Shown here one piece after another: positions 1-14,300 of a stretch of DNA of 64,000 nt. Positions within the stretch are counted from its first letter, which is position 1. Each line of letters starts with the position of its first letter. A program made the position numbers and the translations under genes. The DNA is from Dromaius novaehollandiae (taxonomy: Eukaryota > Chordata > Aves > Casuariiformes > Dromaiidae). The stretch covers positions 13,074,469-13,138,468 of the forward strand of contig NC_088112.1 in assembly GCF_036370855.1 (NCBI RefSeq). The letters run 5' to 3'. Below the pieces are notes generated by a model, which saw only the letters and a program-made list of their open reading frames with translations, ran no database searches and was not told where the DNA came from.

Positions 1-3000
1 AGCAGGTGAAACACTGCTGTAGAGGTGCAGTTTATTCCAGAACAGTCCCTTTCAGCCCTCTCCATCTCTCTGGACATGGTACTTGCATTAACCATACTGC
101 TCTCAGCTCACCTTCAAAACACCCTTGGATTTGTATTGAAAGTGAGGATGAAAGGATGGGAGAACTAACATGTTGAGCTGGGAGGGAAGAAAAAAAAATA
201 AGAAGGTATTAATCCAGTTAAAGTTCATCCCATTGTGCTGCTAGGGCTTGTAGCATGGGACGCAGGGAGATTGGAGCCCATTTGCTCACAGTAAGACCCA
301 AATGGGGAGCGGCAAAGCCTGAGCTGGCTTCACTGGGCTACTCCAGCTGGGAGTAGCCCTGGCCGGACCACCGCGACCTCCAGCTGGGCTAGTAAGCCCT
401 GTGAGAAGCCACAGCAGGGCAGTAGCTGTGCAGCTCCTGGCTTGCAGCTGTACCCACTGCCTCAGGTCCAGGTCCCAGCTGGAGGTGCCACCAGCACAGC
501 CTGTTTGCACTGTGTGTTGTGCCGGGGTGTAAACGTGCCTTTGTGGCTCTCAACATGCGCCAGTGTGGCCTGAGATGCCAATGCTGCAGCTTTGCTACCT
601 GCGTCTGGAAGGAGCTGAACAAACTTGGTGAAGTGTTTCCATATCTAGCTAAGGGGGGGGGACTGCAATCTCATTTTAATAACAGTTCAGGATTATATTT
701 TTGGAATTTGGAAAGGGAAATAAAAGCTTTTTATTCTTAAAAAATCTTTCAAGGTAGATCTGAAAGTTTTTAATGACTTCTCTGATATTATTGGTATAGC
801 TTTAAAGGATAAATAAGCTATAGGAAACCTGAGTGCTGCAGAAAGAGTATTGTGGCCAGAAAGTAAAACAGCAGCGCCCTCCCTTGGTAGCAGAAAATAA
901 TCTAAGTAATTCTTTGTATCTTCAGTTTTGGCTTCATAATAGGTTCTTTTGCTTTATGCATTATTTTAGAAATAGAGTGCAGACCGGACTCAGCCTTCTC
1001 ACGGCCCAGAACAGCGTTGCAGAAAGGCCATTGCTCCATGAACCTGTCAGCTCCAGGCATGGACATGCCACATTTAAAATGAAGGGTTGGACCAATGTAA
1101 TGATATCGCATAGTGACAGCACATTTGTTAATGACAAGTGATAAATTTATTAAAAAGTAGGCAAAAGGCACAATGAATTGCATTCTTCAAGTATTTGCAT
1201 AGATGCACAGAGAGCATTATTGTAAACCATTAACATGTGGATGTAATGAAAGTGAGATGTATTTTTATACATGTTCTCCCACGTAATATTATCTTCAAAA
1301 AAAAAAAAATCACATTCTGTCATCTCTTACTCCTCCCCCAGTTCCTTTATTCTCATTCACTCAACGTGCACACCTATGAAAATTTTAAAGGATTTACTAA
1401 AAACTACCTTTTGGAGGCTTTATGATATTCCAGTACTAAAGCTTTCCATTAGGGTTTGAGCACGTCCAGTTTTTTGAGCTTTGTGTGTCTGGAAGCATTT
1501 CTGAAAAACTTGACGCCATGCTCACATGAAGGGCAGTGAAAAGGCTCTTAGTGATTTCTGGTGGTCATCGGATAAAAATCAGGAGCTGTAGCAGAAATAT
1601 GCTGCTGTCCTCAGGAGTCAGCGAGGGCTTAGATGCAGGATAAGGTTACTGTGGTTTAATCTGTATTATGGTAACTGCTATATGAGGCCAGCTTCTGGCA
1701 GATATGAAGACTAGACCTCCACCTGTGAGTGGTAAAACATGCTGTTACGCAGGCGCTTTAGCTGACTCCCAATGAATGACAAATTTGGGTGGTTTGAGTT
1801 TGAGGTGGATCTGTTCTCAGCACCTCAGGTAGGTGTTGACTGATCTCGATATTGAGAACTGGTAATGAGTGCTAATATGGCACCGGAGGGAAAAATGCTC
1901 AAGGTTTAAGTGGCTGCAGGAGCAATTCCCTTCTCACCAGCTTCCCTTCACAGCCTTTTGCCAGGAAAATGCCTGACCAAGGAGGGCTTGCACAAACCCT
2001 TTGGTTTTATCATTGCATCAAAGCACCAAGACCAGCAGGAGTCTTTGAGGACAGTGACTCCAACTGTAGAAAAAGACATGTAAAGGTTAAAATATCAATG
2101 TCTTTTGTTTGCCATCCCTTATTTCAGAGAGGAGTAATTTGGGCTGACTTGTTTTCTAGGCCTATAGAAGGTAATAAAAGGTCTAAAATGTTCAAGATTA
2201 TGAATAATCAATCAAAAATTCAAGATACACCCTGTGTACTGTTTCCTTGTGGAGAAAGAGGTAGTAATGTTGCAAAAACTGGTTTGGTTTAAGTCATCCT
2301 ACAGAATTACTGTTAAACATAACTACAAATTTAGTCTGAGTGCTCAAGATTTATCTGACTTTTTCTGAGTGAGTAGAGCTTACGGAAACAGAAAAAGATT
2401 TTTTTTCTTTAAGCCAATATTATGATTTCTTACTTGTGCAGCAGCAATCACACTGAAGATTTCTGTCCATGCTAAATCAGCCATAAAACAATTGTTGTTG
2501 TAATCCCTCTTCCAGAACTCCCTGTGTTCTCCTAGGAAACAATTTCAAGGAAAACAGAATAATTTCAGCTTAACAAAAGGTCTTCATGTAAAATCCTGAG
2601 GGGAAAAAATATACAAAAGCCTAAACCATTAAGAGAAAAAAATCAGACCCACAATGGTGGGCCCTCGGGGTTAGAACCATCAGCTGCTTAAAGTGCACAC
2701 AGACAGCTCTCTCCATTAGAGGAGAAAGCCTGGAGAAAATAAACTGTCCAACGAAAGCACCATGTGTCATACTAATATTTCTGTTTTACCAATAGGGCAA
2801 CTTTAAGGTAGGTTTCTCATAATATGAAGAGCCAACAGCCAGTGCTGAATTACTGCTCAGCACAGGCTGAAGGCAAAAAAAAAAAAAAAAAAAATACATG
2901 CAAAGTGTCTACTGATTATCGGCAGTACCATGCTGTGCAGAGAAGGTTTCAGCACTTTGCTGAACCTCCTCCTGGCCATTTGCTCCGTATCCTGGTTCGA

Positions 3001-5156
3001 GAGTTTCTCTGTTGTACCGTGTCTGTGTCCAAGCGACACCGATGAGCGCTCACAGGCCATGCTGGGAGTGCTCTTAGGTCTTACAGCACCGAGGGGAGAC
3101 ACCCGAGTGCCGGGGGGACAAAGATCTTGCTGAAGGTGGTCACACTGGGAAAATGCTTAATCTGCTCTATTACAGCTAACCAAAATCCATAGTGACACTC
3201 CAGTTATTTCAACCAGCAATATTTCTGTGATTTTCTTGCTCTCTGTCGCGGCCCAGCTTGTCAGTCACTGTAAACTGAGAATAAACTGAAGAAGTTAACG
3301 ACGGCTGCGTGCTGCTCTCCCAAGAGGCAGTGGTTTCGGTATAGCACCAACATATGCTTCTGCAGCTGCTTGGATGGGCTGAGGGAAGCAAACAGGCCTG
3401 TTTCTTATGTAAAAGCCCATCAGGGCTAGCACCTGGACTCTCAGCTCGTTCTCCCTGGAAACACTTAAACAACTGATAAAAATACGTGAAGCCCGTATCG
3501 CCCCCGTCCCTGCATTGGATATTGCACAACAACATTTAAATACCATAAACACAAGTCATCCCTACATGGAAAAAGCTATGAGCGCAGTGGATTGAGTTCA
3601 GCTTGGCATGTACTGGTACAGTTTCTGGGTATACCCCTGCCAAGCCTCACTGTAGTTTCTTGAATCGGATAGAAAACTAGAGGAGAGGAGTTCAGAAACT
3701 GTTTGGGGCCCACATACGTTGGTTTGGGTGACAAAGGCCATCCAGTCCCTTGTGAAGTCCTGGGCCAGCAGGGCCCAAACTGCAGTTCACAGGATCCCGC
3801 GGGAGCGCTGGTGTCATCCGTTAAGGATGCTCCCTGCTCCAGCCGTCCTGACTCCCATGTTCTGCATGACAGGGAATGAGAGAGGGAGAGGTGAGCCCTG
3901 GCAGAAGAGAAAACACTGCCCGCTCCCTCCCCTGGAGCCGGCGTTGCAGGGGCAAGGACACCTTCCCACACTAATGTCTCACACAGAAAACTCTCTGCTC
4001 TCTTCCTGCAGCACACCAGAGCTCAAATATTTTTTTTTTCTTTTTTACAGCTGACTTCAAGTATGTTGTAGGATGGAGGCAGCATCCGTGCTGTGTAGAG
4101 TGGAGGTGTTTTCTGTTAAGGGGTGCAGTTTGTAGGGAACCAAACTCGATGTCCCTTCCTCTCTGCTATTTGTAAGGTTGACTAATGGAGAAAATCTGTT
4201 ATAAAAGAACAGTGGAATTTTCTTGCCTAGTCAGGCCACTGTCACATCCCTGAGACTGGCTGGTACCAGCATCTGTTGAACATCCTTATGATGGACAATC
4301 TTGGGAGACACTCCCTACAGAGAAAGCATCTCCTTAGCCATGATTAGAGAGGCTGGAGAAGGCTCCTGGTCCTTACTGGGGTTCTCAAATCACACTGAAG
4401 GTATCTCGAGCATGCTGCCAGCTCACTGCAACTGTAAATTAGAGCAGGTCTTCTTACTGTATCTGTTAGCAGACTGGGAATGTGAACCCAGCCCTCACAC
4501 TGCAGGTAAGAGGGAGTGCTTTCCTGAGAGAAGCAGTAATTTCTTAGGATTCACTGAGCTGCTCATTGCAATTGTATAAACATGCTCTCAGAGATCAGCA
4601 GTGTCCCCGCTATCCCCTCTGCTGGCTCTTGTCCTGGATTTGCCAGCAGTGCCCTTCCCTGGCTGCCACGCTGCCTGTTGCCTTGCCCTGCTTGTCTGCA
4701 CCTTCCTCTTCTGCTGCTCTTCACTAACCACTCTGTGTCACGCACATTCCACCCCCTCGTTACTTAGCACCACTTATGTCTAATCTAGGAAGTGCTCAAG
4801 GATGTGGAGAATCAAATTGGTTAATTGTTTCAGAATGTAGCAGGGCTGATTATACTGCCTACCCTGAGCATTTCTTCCAGTCATGTACTTGCTTCTGTTT
4901 AGGATTATTTGGTTATTCTGCAGAATTAGGGTCAGGCATTTTGTTTAGCCCAGTAAATGCTTAATAAGAAATAGGTAAAAAGAGAAGCTCCCACAAAAAA
5001 GCTAACCAACCCAACAGTCCTTCCAGGTCCATCAGCCAGGACTGTGCATAAAGGTGTTTCGCAATACGATAGCAAGGTTACCTCCTTTGGGGTAGTTTTA
5101 TTTCCTGGTGGTGGGAGGATGCTGCTGTGCTCTGTCACCATGTGCTCAGATCCTAC
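1..5156. other. Region downstream of the last placed ADAM19 exon
   Basis: This stretch should contain the ADAM19 terminal exon and 3' UTR on the minus strand, but I could not recognise a C-terminal coding piece. Open frames here are short, overlap on both strands and resemble nothing known. It contains poly-A/T runs (for example 2875-2894 and 4029-4046). Several AATAAA hexamers occur on the minus strand (at 36-31, and around 740, 1150 and 1350). Confidence 0.5.
31..36 (-). terminator. Candidate polyadenylation signal AATAAA (minus strand)
   Basis: The reverse complement reads ggAATAAActgcacc close to the window edge. It could mark the end of the ADAM19 transcript, but other AATAAA copies lie upstream of it on the same strand and the choice cannot be made from sequence alone. 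Confidence 0.25.
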
Positions 5157-5303
5157 CTCTGCTGCTGGCTGGAGTTGTCCCGGGTTTCTTCTGTGAGACA
5201 AGGGCAAAGAAATTGCAGGACCATCCCCTGGCCGGGTCCTGGGTCTGGCAGGGACGGGGTTAGCTGGCAAAGCTCTTTGGGGTGGCCGGGGCCTAGAAAT
5301 ATC
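5157..5303 (-). CDS. ADAM19: ADAM19 coding exon 22 (distal tail; 3' boundary uncertain)
   Basis: Acceptor ctttcttgcttag. It opens with [20 protein letters not shown], clearly homologous to the mammalian tail. A donor gtagga after codon 49 would end the exon at 5157. If not spliced, the frame stays open to a TGA near 4932, adding 74 residues that do not resemble ADAM19, so splicing is more likely. The next exon was not found. Confidence 0.82.
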
Positions 5304-8300
5304 CTAAGCAAGAAAGAAACAAATTTGAATTTTCATTCAGGACAGATATCCAACCTGAAAGCAGAGAAAATATTTGCACCCACTTCACACAGGTAACTGT
5401 GGCTATTGCTTACCATATTATGCAGGTGACTAGGGGATTTAGACATCTAGAGTTTTTCATCTACAGAGTTTCTTGACCCTTTGTTGAGACTGGGCAGCCT
5501 TAGCCTGCTGGGCAGCTGGTTTCGGACCAAGGACAACCCAACAGTGTAACACGGCTACCTTGCACTGACTCCTAAACGGAGCTGCAGGCTGAAAGCATGA
5601 TATATTCCCCTTACTAAGGGATCCAGAACTTTTATGAACCTTGAATTTTTCAAGGAAAAGGGAAGCTTTGTTCCAGCACCTCTCCGTTATCCAACTCATT
5701 GATGTATTTGAAGCTGGAGTGAGTTGCCTATGCATACACTCCCTACATGACTGCACGTACAAAGTATGTGAATGCTATGTTTGTGTATGTGTGGTGTGCT
5801 TATACAAACACACACACACACACACAGAGCCCTGCACCTGCCTACAGTCAATTATTGCTTTGTTTGTGCACACAGCTGTCCCTAGTGGGATACTCTGAGC
5901 ATTATATTTTCCATTCGTCTAATGAATTTCAGCGTAATGCACGCCCCTGGGGAGAAGGAAGAAGAACTAGCTGCCTGTTATTGCTTAGTTTCTGTGCTAA
6001 GTCATTGGTTTACAGGTGTCAATTTAATAAACACAGCTGCATTCAAAAACTGGAGGGCACCCAAAAACCCTGCAATATTCTTAGAATATGTATAAATGTG
6101 ATGCTCGATGGCTACATCAGCTAACGGTTGAGGATTTATCACTCCCCCAGGACTTTGCCTCTGCGGCTGCAGAAGAGACAAGACAGACAAAGTCCTACTG
6201 AGGGCAGGGCCCAAGGAGTGCCAATAGGAGCAGCAAGGGATCAAATCTGGCAGATACTACAACTGTCTAGGAAGACACTGACACTGGCAAAGAATAAAAC
6301 TAATGACTTCCTGTGTATCGTCTAGATCTCACAGCTCTTCTCCAGCCCAGAAATGGCAAGGTTTCTTTTGGAAATCTTAGGGCAAGCGTCCTGTCTAGGA
6401 CGTCTGACTGATATAAAGAGACTGGATGTGTTGGAGAGGAACTACAATGGAGATTGTGCGGAGCTTGTCAACAACCAGCTGGGAAGGATACCTACTCCTT
6501 ATTGATTAGACTCAGCTTCCTCCTTTTGTTTTGATTTTCTTTCCTGCCCAAGTGTGGCTGTTCGTAGGAACAATGGAGCTAGAAACAAACCCCATTCACT
6601 AAAATATTTTGTTGTTGTTTACCTCTATATTGTTTAGAGATGCTGCCTGGGAGCTAGCCTGCTGCTGTCCTCTGTAACATGAGCCCTTTCCTTCTGGGCT
6701 GGCCCTAATCTAATAAAGCTGGTTGAGAAAGTTTTGGTAAAAAGAGTTTAGGTCAAAACAGACTGATTTGCAATCTTTTTCATAAAAATGTGGGTTTTTT
6801 ACTAAGCTTGGAACAAAATTACCAGTGAGGGAAATAGATCAACACCCCCTTTCCTTATAACCCTCAAAGTAACCTGGTGGTTAGGACACTCACATGAGTC
6901 ACCCTTGGTTAAGTCTTATGCTTCCCATGCAACATGTTAAAGATCCCATTTCTATTTTCCAGTGAAATGAAAAGAAAATTTCTATGTATTTTTTGTGAAA
7001 CAAAACTTCTGTTTGCTGCTGATACTGACAAAAGGACTTTCAAAGAATGGTAGATAGTTTCAAAGCAGGAGTTTATGTTGACTTGAGACAAAGAAAAACC
7101 TCCCATGTGCCTGAGGCTCAGTTACCATTGTGAAAAACTGCTTCTGTAGTCTAGGCATGGCCAATACAAAGTATACCTGTGTATAAGGGTTCATCTCCAA
7201 GGAATGGAGATCCTGTATTCAGCTCTGGACTTTGGACTTGTCATTGACTGGTAATCTCAGAAGGACTTGTTTCCAGGCAATAAAATACATGCAGAAGGTA
7301 AGAGGAGCTAGGCCATGCTTGTTTGGCGGAAAATGTGTGCACTAGCATCCGATAAACAGTCATTATCGCTGCAATACAAAGCAAGGAGGACCACCCATAA
7401 CTGTCCTGCTGAGAGCTGTCCAGACAGGTTGTGGAGTCTCCATCCTCAGAGATGTTCAAAAGCTGTCTGGACAGGGTCCTGGGCAACCTGCTCAAGGTGA
7501 TCCTGCTTGAGCGGGAGGGCTGGACTAGATGATCTGTAAAGATCCCTTCCAAACTCAACCGTTCTGTGATTCTGTGGTTTTCAGAGGTGTTGTAAGTGCT
7601 GGGGAATGAGGTGGTGCAGCCCAGCTCACTCACACCACCTCTCCCATTAGGATATCAAGCTAAGTCTAAATTAGAGCAGGACAGCATTGAACTCCTGGAG
7701 GAAGGGGAGTCCCTCTCACAGAGCTGCTATTTCCAGCTCAGTGCTGTCTGTCTGGACTTAACCCAGTTCAGGGACAGCCCAAATCATGGCCAGGCACTGG
7801 GAGAGAGTCTCAAGCCACACATGATGCCAGCAAGCACTCCTACACTGCCATCAGGGTTAAATAGGCTTCACCATCCTCACTCAGAACAAACTCCTTGATC
7901 AAACTGCATCTGCGGGACAGTGCAGCGTCCTCCTACCTGAGACACTGGGGGTTTGGGAGCAGGAGGTGCTGGCCTGCTTGGAGGTATCCGCCTGGCGATG
8001 TCCTTTGTGGTGGCCTGATGCACCGGCCCCATGTGTTTCCCAACACCACAGCTGGAGCCAGTGGAGAAAGCAGGTGGCTGCTGTGCATTTATTCGGAGAC
8101 CTGGAGCTTGCTGGGGAGGAGGTTGTGATGGGATTTCAGGGAAGCCAATAGCCTGTGTAGAAGACCCACAGATCCAAGGGGTTAGTTATTTCCCCCTCAA
8201 ATCACCTTTTCAACTCTTTGCCACACTTCTGAGATTCACAAAAATCACAAAATACTGGCTACAAAACCTGTATGTTACATACACCTTGTAGGCCCTGATT

Positions 8301-11300
8301 AGGTAGTCTGGGACAACTGGGGATCATGAGGTAGAAACAGAAGTAAAGGGAACAGAGTAAGTCAGGTAGTAGGGCTGTAAGTAATGCTTGCAAGTAAATC
8401 CAGGGTTTGCAATTTTTACATTCCTGAGAGCAGGATATGGCAGAACAGGATCTATCAGGAGAAACAAGTGCCCATACAAGGCTCATCTTGTCCTGCATCC
8501 TGCATTTAAGGAAATGGATGGAAATAAATGCTAGCAATATACAGTCAGCTCCCCCTGACTTTCAGCTGGGAGCACATGTGTATTTCCCCCATCATTTGAA
8601 AAAGCCATCCTCTAATTGCAAGGTGAGAGGAAACAGAATCCCACTTAGCAGGGCAGCTGCATCTCTCCCTGGGGAGGAGTAAGGTGACATTGCCTCTACC
8701 TTCCTTTGCTCCTGAGGGGTTTTCAGCTTGAAGGCAGGGTTTGCATGGCCACTTCCAGAGGTATCGCTGACAATCAGAGAAAAAAAGGGAAGAGCAAGTG
8801 TTATTTCCTTGATATGCTTTCTCCTTTTTCTTTCCTATAATTTAACAGAACAGTTACTCAAAAAATGAGAAGCATATACTGCTATACCAACAAGCCCATT
8901 TAGTTATATTTCTAACAGCCCTTCCAATTTTTTTCTATTTTGACAGTGAAAGGGGTAGATGGAAGAAAACAAAGCACAGCTCTGATTACTTACCTGAACT
9001 GCAGGGTCTTCTTTAGAGAACAGATGACAAATTTATTCTGGCATTTCAGATAGCAAAATAAAAACACGATTCCAGTGAGAAGCAGAAGGGGAGCCAGGAT
9101 TGCTAGCGTTATCACTACCACTGAAAAGCCTGAGGACAAGAAAGTATAGTTAGTCAAATGGAAACTCTCTGCTCCCAGCATAACCCAAGACATTCTGAAG
9201 TGCCACCAAGGTAAAACCGGTGCCCCTCACCTTCCGGCATTGGGGGGCCACTGTCCAAGCTTCCTCCCATCCCTTCCTTGTTGCAAAATGGGGGAGCCCA
9301 TCCTGGGTTGCAGTGGCAGTTTTTGTTATTATTGCAGACCTGGAACAAGAAGACTCAGAGTTTAGTGCCAGGTCCTAAAGAATTTGCAGGCTAAAAAAAA
9401 AACAACAAAAAAACACAACCAAAAAAACAACCAACAAATCCAAATACTTGCTAGATAAAAAGCTACACAAGAGACTCTTATCAACATAAACTGGGAGATA
9501 AGTGCTGTTTCCTTTTCTGGGGGTGAAAATGCCTATTATTTCCTTGCAAATTCTCCCTTTGTCCACAAGACAAGGATGCTCTTGCTGATATGCCACTAAC
9601 CAGGACTTAGGAGAAAAGCAGCATTTAAAAATTCCCTTCCTTGCCTTATCTCCACACTCTGAAAGACAGGATTCTCCCCTTTCACACAGGGAAGATTTCT
9701 TATTGTAGAGCTTTATTACCTAGCTGCCTACCAAAGGAACCTTTGTGTGTTATACCCCCTGGGCAGCCCCTGCAGCAGTTGCAGCTCACCCCTGCAACAG
9801 ATCATGACTTTTGGAGTGCAAAGGAGCCCTAACTTTGAAGAGGACTGGCACGCTCATCACTTGAGTGCATTCCCTAACCTCCCTGATCAGGGATGTCCTG
9901 TGCTAATTGTAGTGTTTAATTTGATTCTGTGTAACAGCTGTCCGTCACACAGTACAGCCTCGTGGACCATATGGAGGAAGCAGAGTGGAAGGAAGAGTGG
10001 GGTGAGTCCCTCTCTGTACTGGGGGTGCCAGGGGGCTTCCAAGCTGCCAAAGGCATACACTCTTCTCCGTCGCCTACACTGGACCATGGAAATGAAAAGA
10101 TGCTGATGTTTTTTGCTAGAAATATTAACAGAAGGGCTAAAAATTCTTAGCAGCCTTCTCTTTCCATCCCCTGGGCAAATAGCAGAGCACAGTTTGAGAT
10201 AAACTGTTCTAAACATGACTTTTTAGTATGTTTTTCCTTTAGGAAATCTTATTTGTTGGACTGAATATAAACTAGGCCCAGAGGATTTTTCTGTAAAGAT
10301 TACCCCTTCTTGCTCCTAATTCATTGCCATTCATATCCTTTCCTCTGGACCTTCTCTGTCTCTCTAATCCCCTGCCAGAAGCTAAATCTTATGTTAAAGA
10401 GATATTCATGGAACAGGAAATGCATCAAACATGAAAGGAAGGTGCAAATTAATATTTAAGAAGCAGAAGTCAGGAGCAAATCTAAGAGTAGTATCAGAAC
10501 TGAGCTGAAAAACCATCCACAAATGAATGGCAGCTCATCCCGTCTCAGCCTGAAACGGATGTAAAAAGGAGAACACCTACTCCACGCCCATGGCACTTCT
10601 TGTTACAGCTTTCTGATTCAAAGATGATGGATGTGTTCTGGCAGTGTCCCTCAAAGCAAACCTGCAGAGAAAGGATTGGGGTTATGGACTACATTATTGC
10701 CTTGTGTTATTTTGTGTTTTGAGGGCTCCCAGACACCTCGACAATACAAGTAATACCATGGGCAGAACAAAGGGCCATGAAGTTAATGTGGTTCCCAAGC
10801 AAATGTCTAACCACCCGCCTAACTCCCAGATAAAACAATTCAGAGAGAGGAGTGGGAGCTCAGAAGTCAATAGTCTGGTCAAGCCCATGTGGCAGTTTGG
10901 TAGGGGACCTTCTAGGTGTCTTGACCTCTAATTGTGTGGCTCCCCTCTAAGATAGATAGTTTCAACTTACAAAACTCAAACTTAGGATTGGCCCTGGGCT
11001 TCACAGGGCAAAGAGTTAAGGTATGGCCTTTGGTGCATGTTCTTCCAACACTCCCCAGAAGCCTCTAAGAAATTAATTTTCTGATATACATAGAAATCTC
11101 CTAGAAAGGCATTGGACATCAGAAATGAATGGATTAATAACCACAGAGCACTTTCCAGGTGGGATATACCTTGAACTTCCCCAAACCATTATGGGCAAGA
11201 CTGTACCTACATGATGGCTCCCACATTTTGTTCCCGTCAACACCAAGCCAGGGTCCAGCATCTCCTTTTCTTCGCTCTCAGATCTGTACACATGGGTCCC

Positions 11301-14300
11301 ACGGCACCTCACTCGTGTCCCCTCCATGTGGATAGTTGTGTCTATGGCAACTGCATTGGACTGCAGGGGTTTGGAAGCAGAGCTCTGGCACTGGATCTTC
11401 CCACATTTAGCATCTCTAATTTTGAAGAAAAGGCTAAAGTGAGTGTTTCTGGCCTGGTGAATGTTTTGCAGACATCTGCAGCTCTATATATAAATTAAAG
11501 CAGCAATGCTGAGTGATTGCTCAATGGGAAAAAAATGCAAACACCTCCCAGGAACTATTCCAGGCAATAGTGTTCGATGGGTACTAATGGTACCATTTGG
11601 CTCTTCCCATTGGGTAGGCCAGACTCAACAAAATCATAGAGAAGACAAAAATTTATTGTCTCAGTAGTATGCTAGAAAGCCACATCTGAGCTTACGAATT
11701 TGAAAATCCTATTTTATGCTGGAATTAAAAAAATATCGACTGCTTGTTTCAAAATGCAAGAGGCATGGGAAATGGTAAGCTTAATGCTTCAGTTGTAGGG
11801 ACTCTAAATCCTAGTAGGATGCAACTGGTTTCCCAGGAGGCAGAGAGAGGGAGTGAAATGAGAGCATGACTTAGTTTAATCTACTGGCCTATAAATTTGT
11901 AGTATGTAGAAACATCAGTTCCCCAACTAGCAATTCTTGGCTGCCAGTCTGCTTTCTACCTCATCTCACACTTCCTGTAGTTGCCATAGATGTCCTTCCC
12001 GCAGTTCCCATAGATGTCTCCAGCGGCATTAACATTCTCAAAGCAGGTGTCTGGTGCTGGCCTTGCTCCTGCATGGGAGAGACTCACATGACTGACTCCT
12101 ACAGAGACCAGCAGCCTATCTCACTGCACACCAGCCACTCAGTTGCTCTTTTCTTGGGAGATACGGAACATGTGAAATTTTTGCTGCCTCCTCCTGCCAG
12201 GAGAAAAGTCTCCTTAGGCTTCATCACCAATAATGGCTATGCAGAAGGGTGGCATGCTTAGCGGTGACAGCTCTCTCTGCTTGTCACCCGCTAATGTTCA
12301 GAAAGGACAGCTCGCTGTGGGTGTCCTCTGACCTCACTTAGCTCCTGCTGGACCCTGTGGTGAGGTCAAGGTTCTGGTGCTCACAACACCACAGTTCATC
12401 GCCCTGGAGATCTAAAAGATATTACAAGCTATTGCATGGGGCCCTGAATAGTCTTGACTTTTCCAGGACACCTCTGAGGAGAGTTCTAGGGATACAGCAT
12501 GATGTAGTAGACAGCACCTTGATCAGTCTAGGAGACCTAGGCTTAATCTTTGATTTGCTGCTGCTGTCCTGTGACCGCTCCCATACCACATCCCTCCTGT
12601 TTCATCTCTTTTGTCTATTTAGGTCGAAGCTCTTCAGACTGTGTCCCACACCATGATGGCACCATGCACAAACACTCTACAGCTCCAAGGTGCTATTGTC
12701 ATATACAGGGTGAATAATAGCAGGATGTCACGTAATATTGGCTGTTCTGAGGACAATATATTTCTTTGCAAGTAATGTCCTTACCAGGCCCCCACAGCTG
12801 CATGCACTGGTCTTTATAAGTGAGACACATGCCACTGTAGCAATATGCTTTTCCTCCTTCACAGGAAGCCCCATCGATTTGGTATGAGTTGGGGGGGCAA
12901 AATGGTGACTCTCCAGTGCAGTATTCTGGGAGGTCACAAAGTCCTGATCTTTCCCTGCAGAGAGTTCCTGGAGACATCAGCTAAAAGGGAAAAAATAGAA
13001 TTATTGCTTGGCTTCTTGATGGTTTCATGTCTGCACAATGTTTCTGTGTAGATAAGGAAAAAATTTTGCATTTGTCTCTTCATCATTTCATTTTAGGTTT
13101 TTTGAGGTCAGCAGTGATCCAAATGACTCTGTAATTTCATTAACTGGGTGAGCTGTGTAGAATCAAATTAGTGGCTGGGTCCCTTCCCTAGGTAAGGATG
13201 AGATGATGCACAGAAAATAAGGCTGACAAATCTCAAGGGGATTCTGCTCAATCTCCCACTGCCCTAGGGCAGGATCTGATCTACCTAAACCATTTTTGAC
13301 AGATGTTTGTGTAATCTATTCTCAGAAACCTCCCTGCTTGGGAAGTCTGTCCCAGAGTTTGTCTATCCTTTCTGCTGGCGACATTTTCCTAATGTCTAAT
13401 TTATATCTCCCTTGCTACAAGTTTATCCGGTTAATTCTTGTCCTGTCCACCCTGGACATGGAGAACAGAACAACATGCACAGTTACATGTAGCAGGTTAT
13501 CATCTCTTGTGAAAGGGGCAAGAATCCAGAGCATTCCTGGAAACTTGCAAATTTTCACACACTCAAAATAGGTCGATAAGAGCATGCAGTCAATGTGAAA
13601 CAAAAATGAGCTGAAGAGGTAATGTTTGCTTATGTTCATTTTTGAGAGAATTTGTGGCTAAAGCTCGAGATCTTTGCCTCTAAAATCGGAAAAACCTCTT
13701 CACAAGCCCTAAAGTTATGGAAGCACCGTGCAAACTACAGACCTGGTCCCTGGCAGCTGTGCTACTCCACACAGTTACAACTTTAGGACCATAGACCAGA
13801 CCTACACCTATCTCTGTGCCAACACATGGAAAGAGTTAAACCTAGGGGGCTATTTTGACCAGCCTCTCTAAAGAAAGACGAGGTGTAAAATGATAGTTGT
13901 CACACACACGCATCCCTCTTTGCTAACATTTCTTCAGCAAGCACCTGGGCAAAAAGTAATTCAACCTCATCCCAGAAAAGAGGGTTAGGAGAAAAGACAG
14001 CATCCAGCCTAATTCCAGGAGGAAGCGTTCACTCTAAGATCGCTATCTAGATTTCCTCTAGAGCCAAAGGAGAGAAATGATTCATCTCATCGTATACTAA
14101 GTGTTTAAGAAGTAGTGTGACTTCACTCCAGCAGCATTTATTGCTCATCCTAAGTTATAATGGGAGTCAAGACAATTAGTTTAAATTATACAGCCATAGT
14201 TAGAGAAAAGGACCCCATTGGTATGATCACACTCACAGCTGTTCTTCATAAAAATCAGACCACACTGCTTGGAGGTGGTGAGCTAAACTATCTGTTTGGC

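Larger units (their letters stand above)
5304..7936 (-). other. ADAM19 intron 21
   Basis: About 2.6 kb of intron holding a (CA)9 microsatellite at 5809-5826 and the CR1 fragment at 7415-7577. No other structure recognised. Confidence 0.8.

Noticed and set aside
3576-4016. Minus-strand open frame of 146 codons, considered as the ADAM19 terminal exon
   Set aside because: No resemblance to any ADAM19 tail and no convincing acceptor in the right phase.
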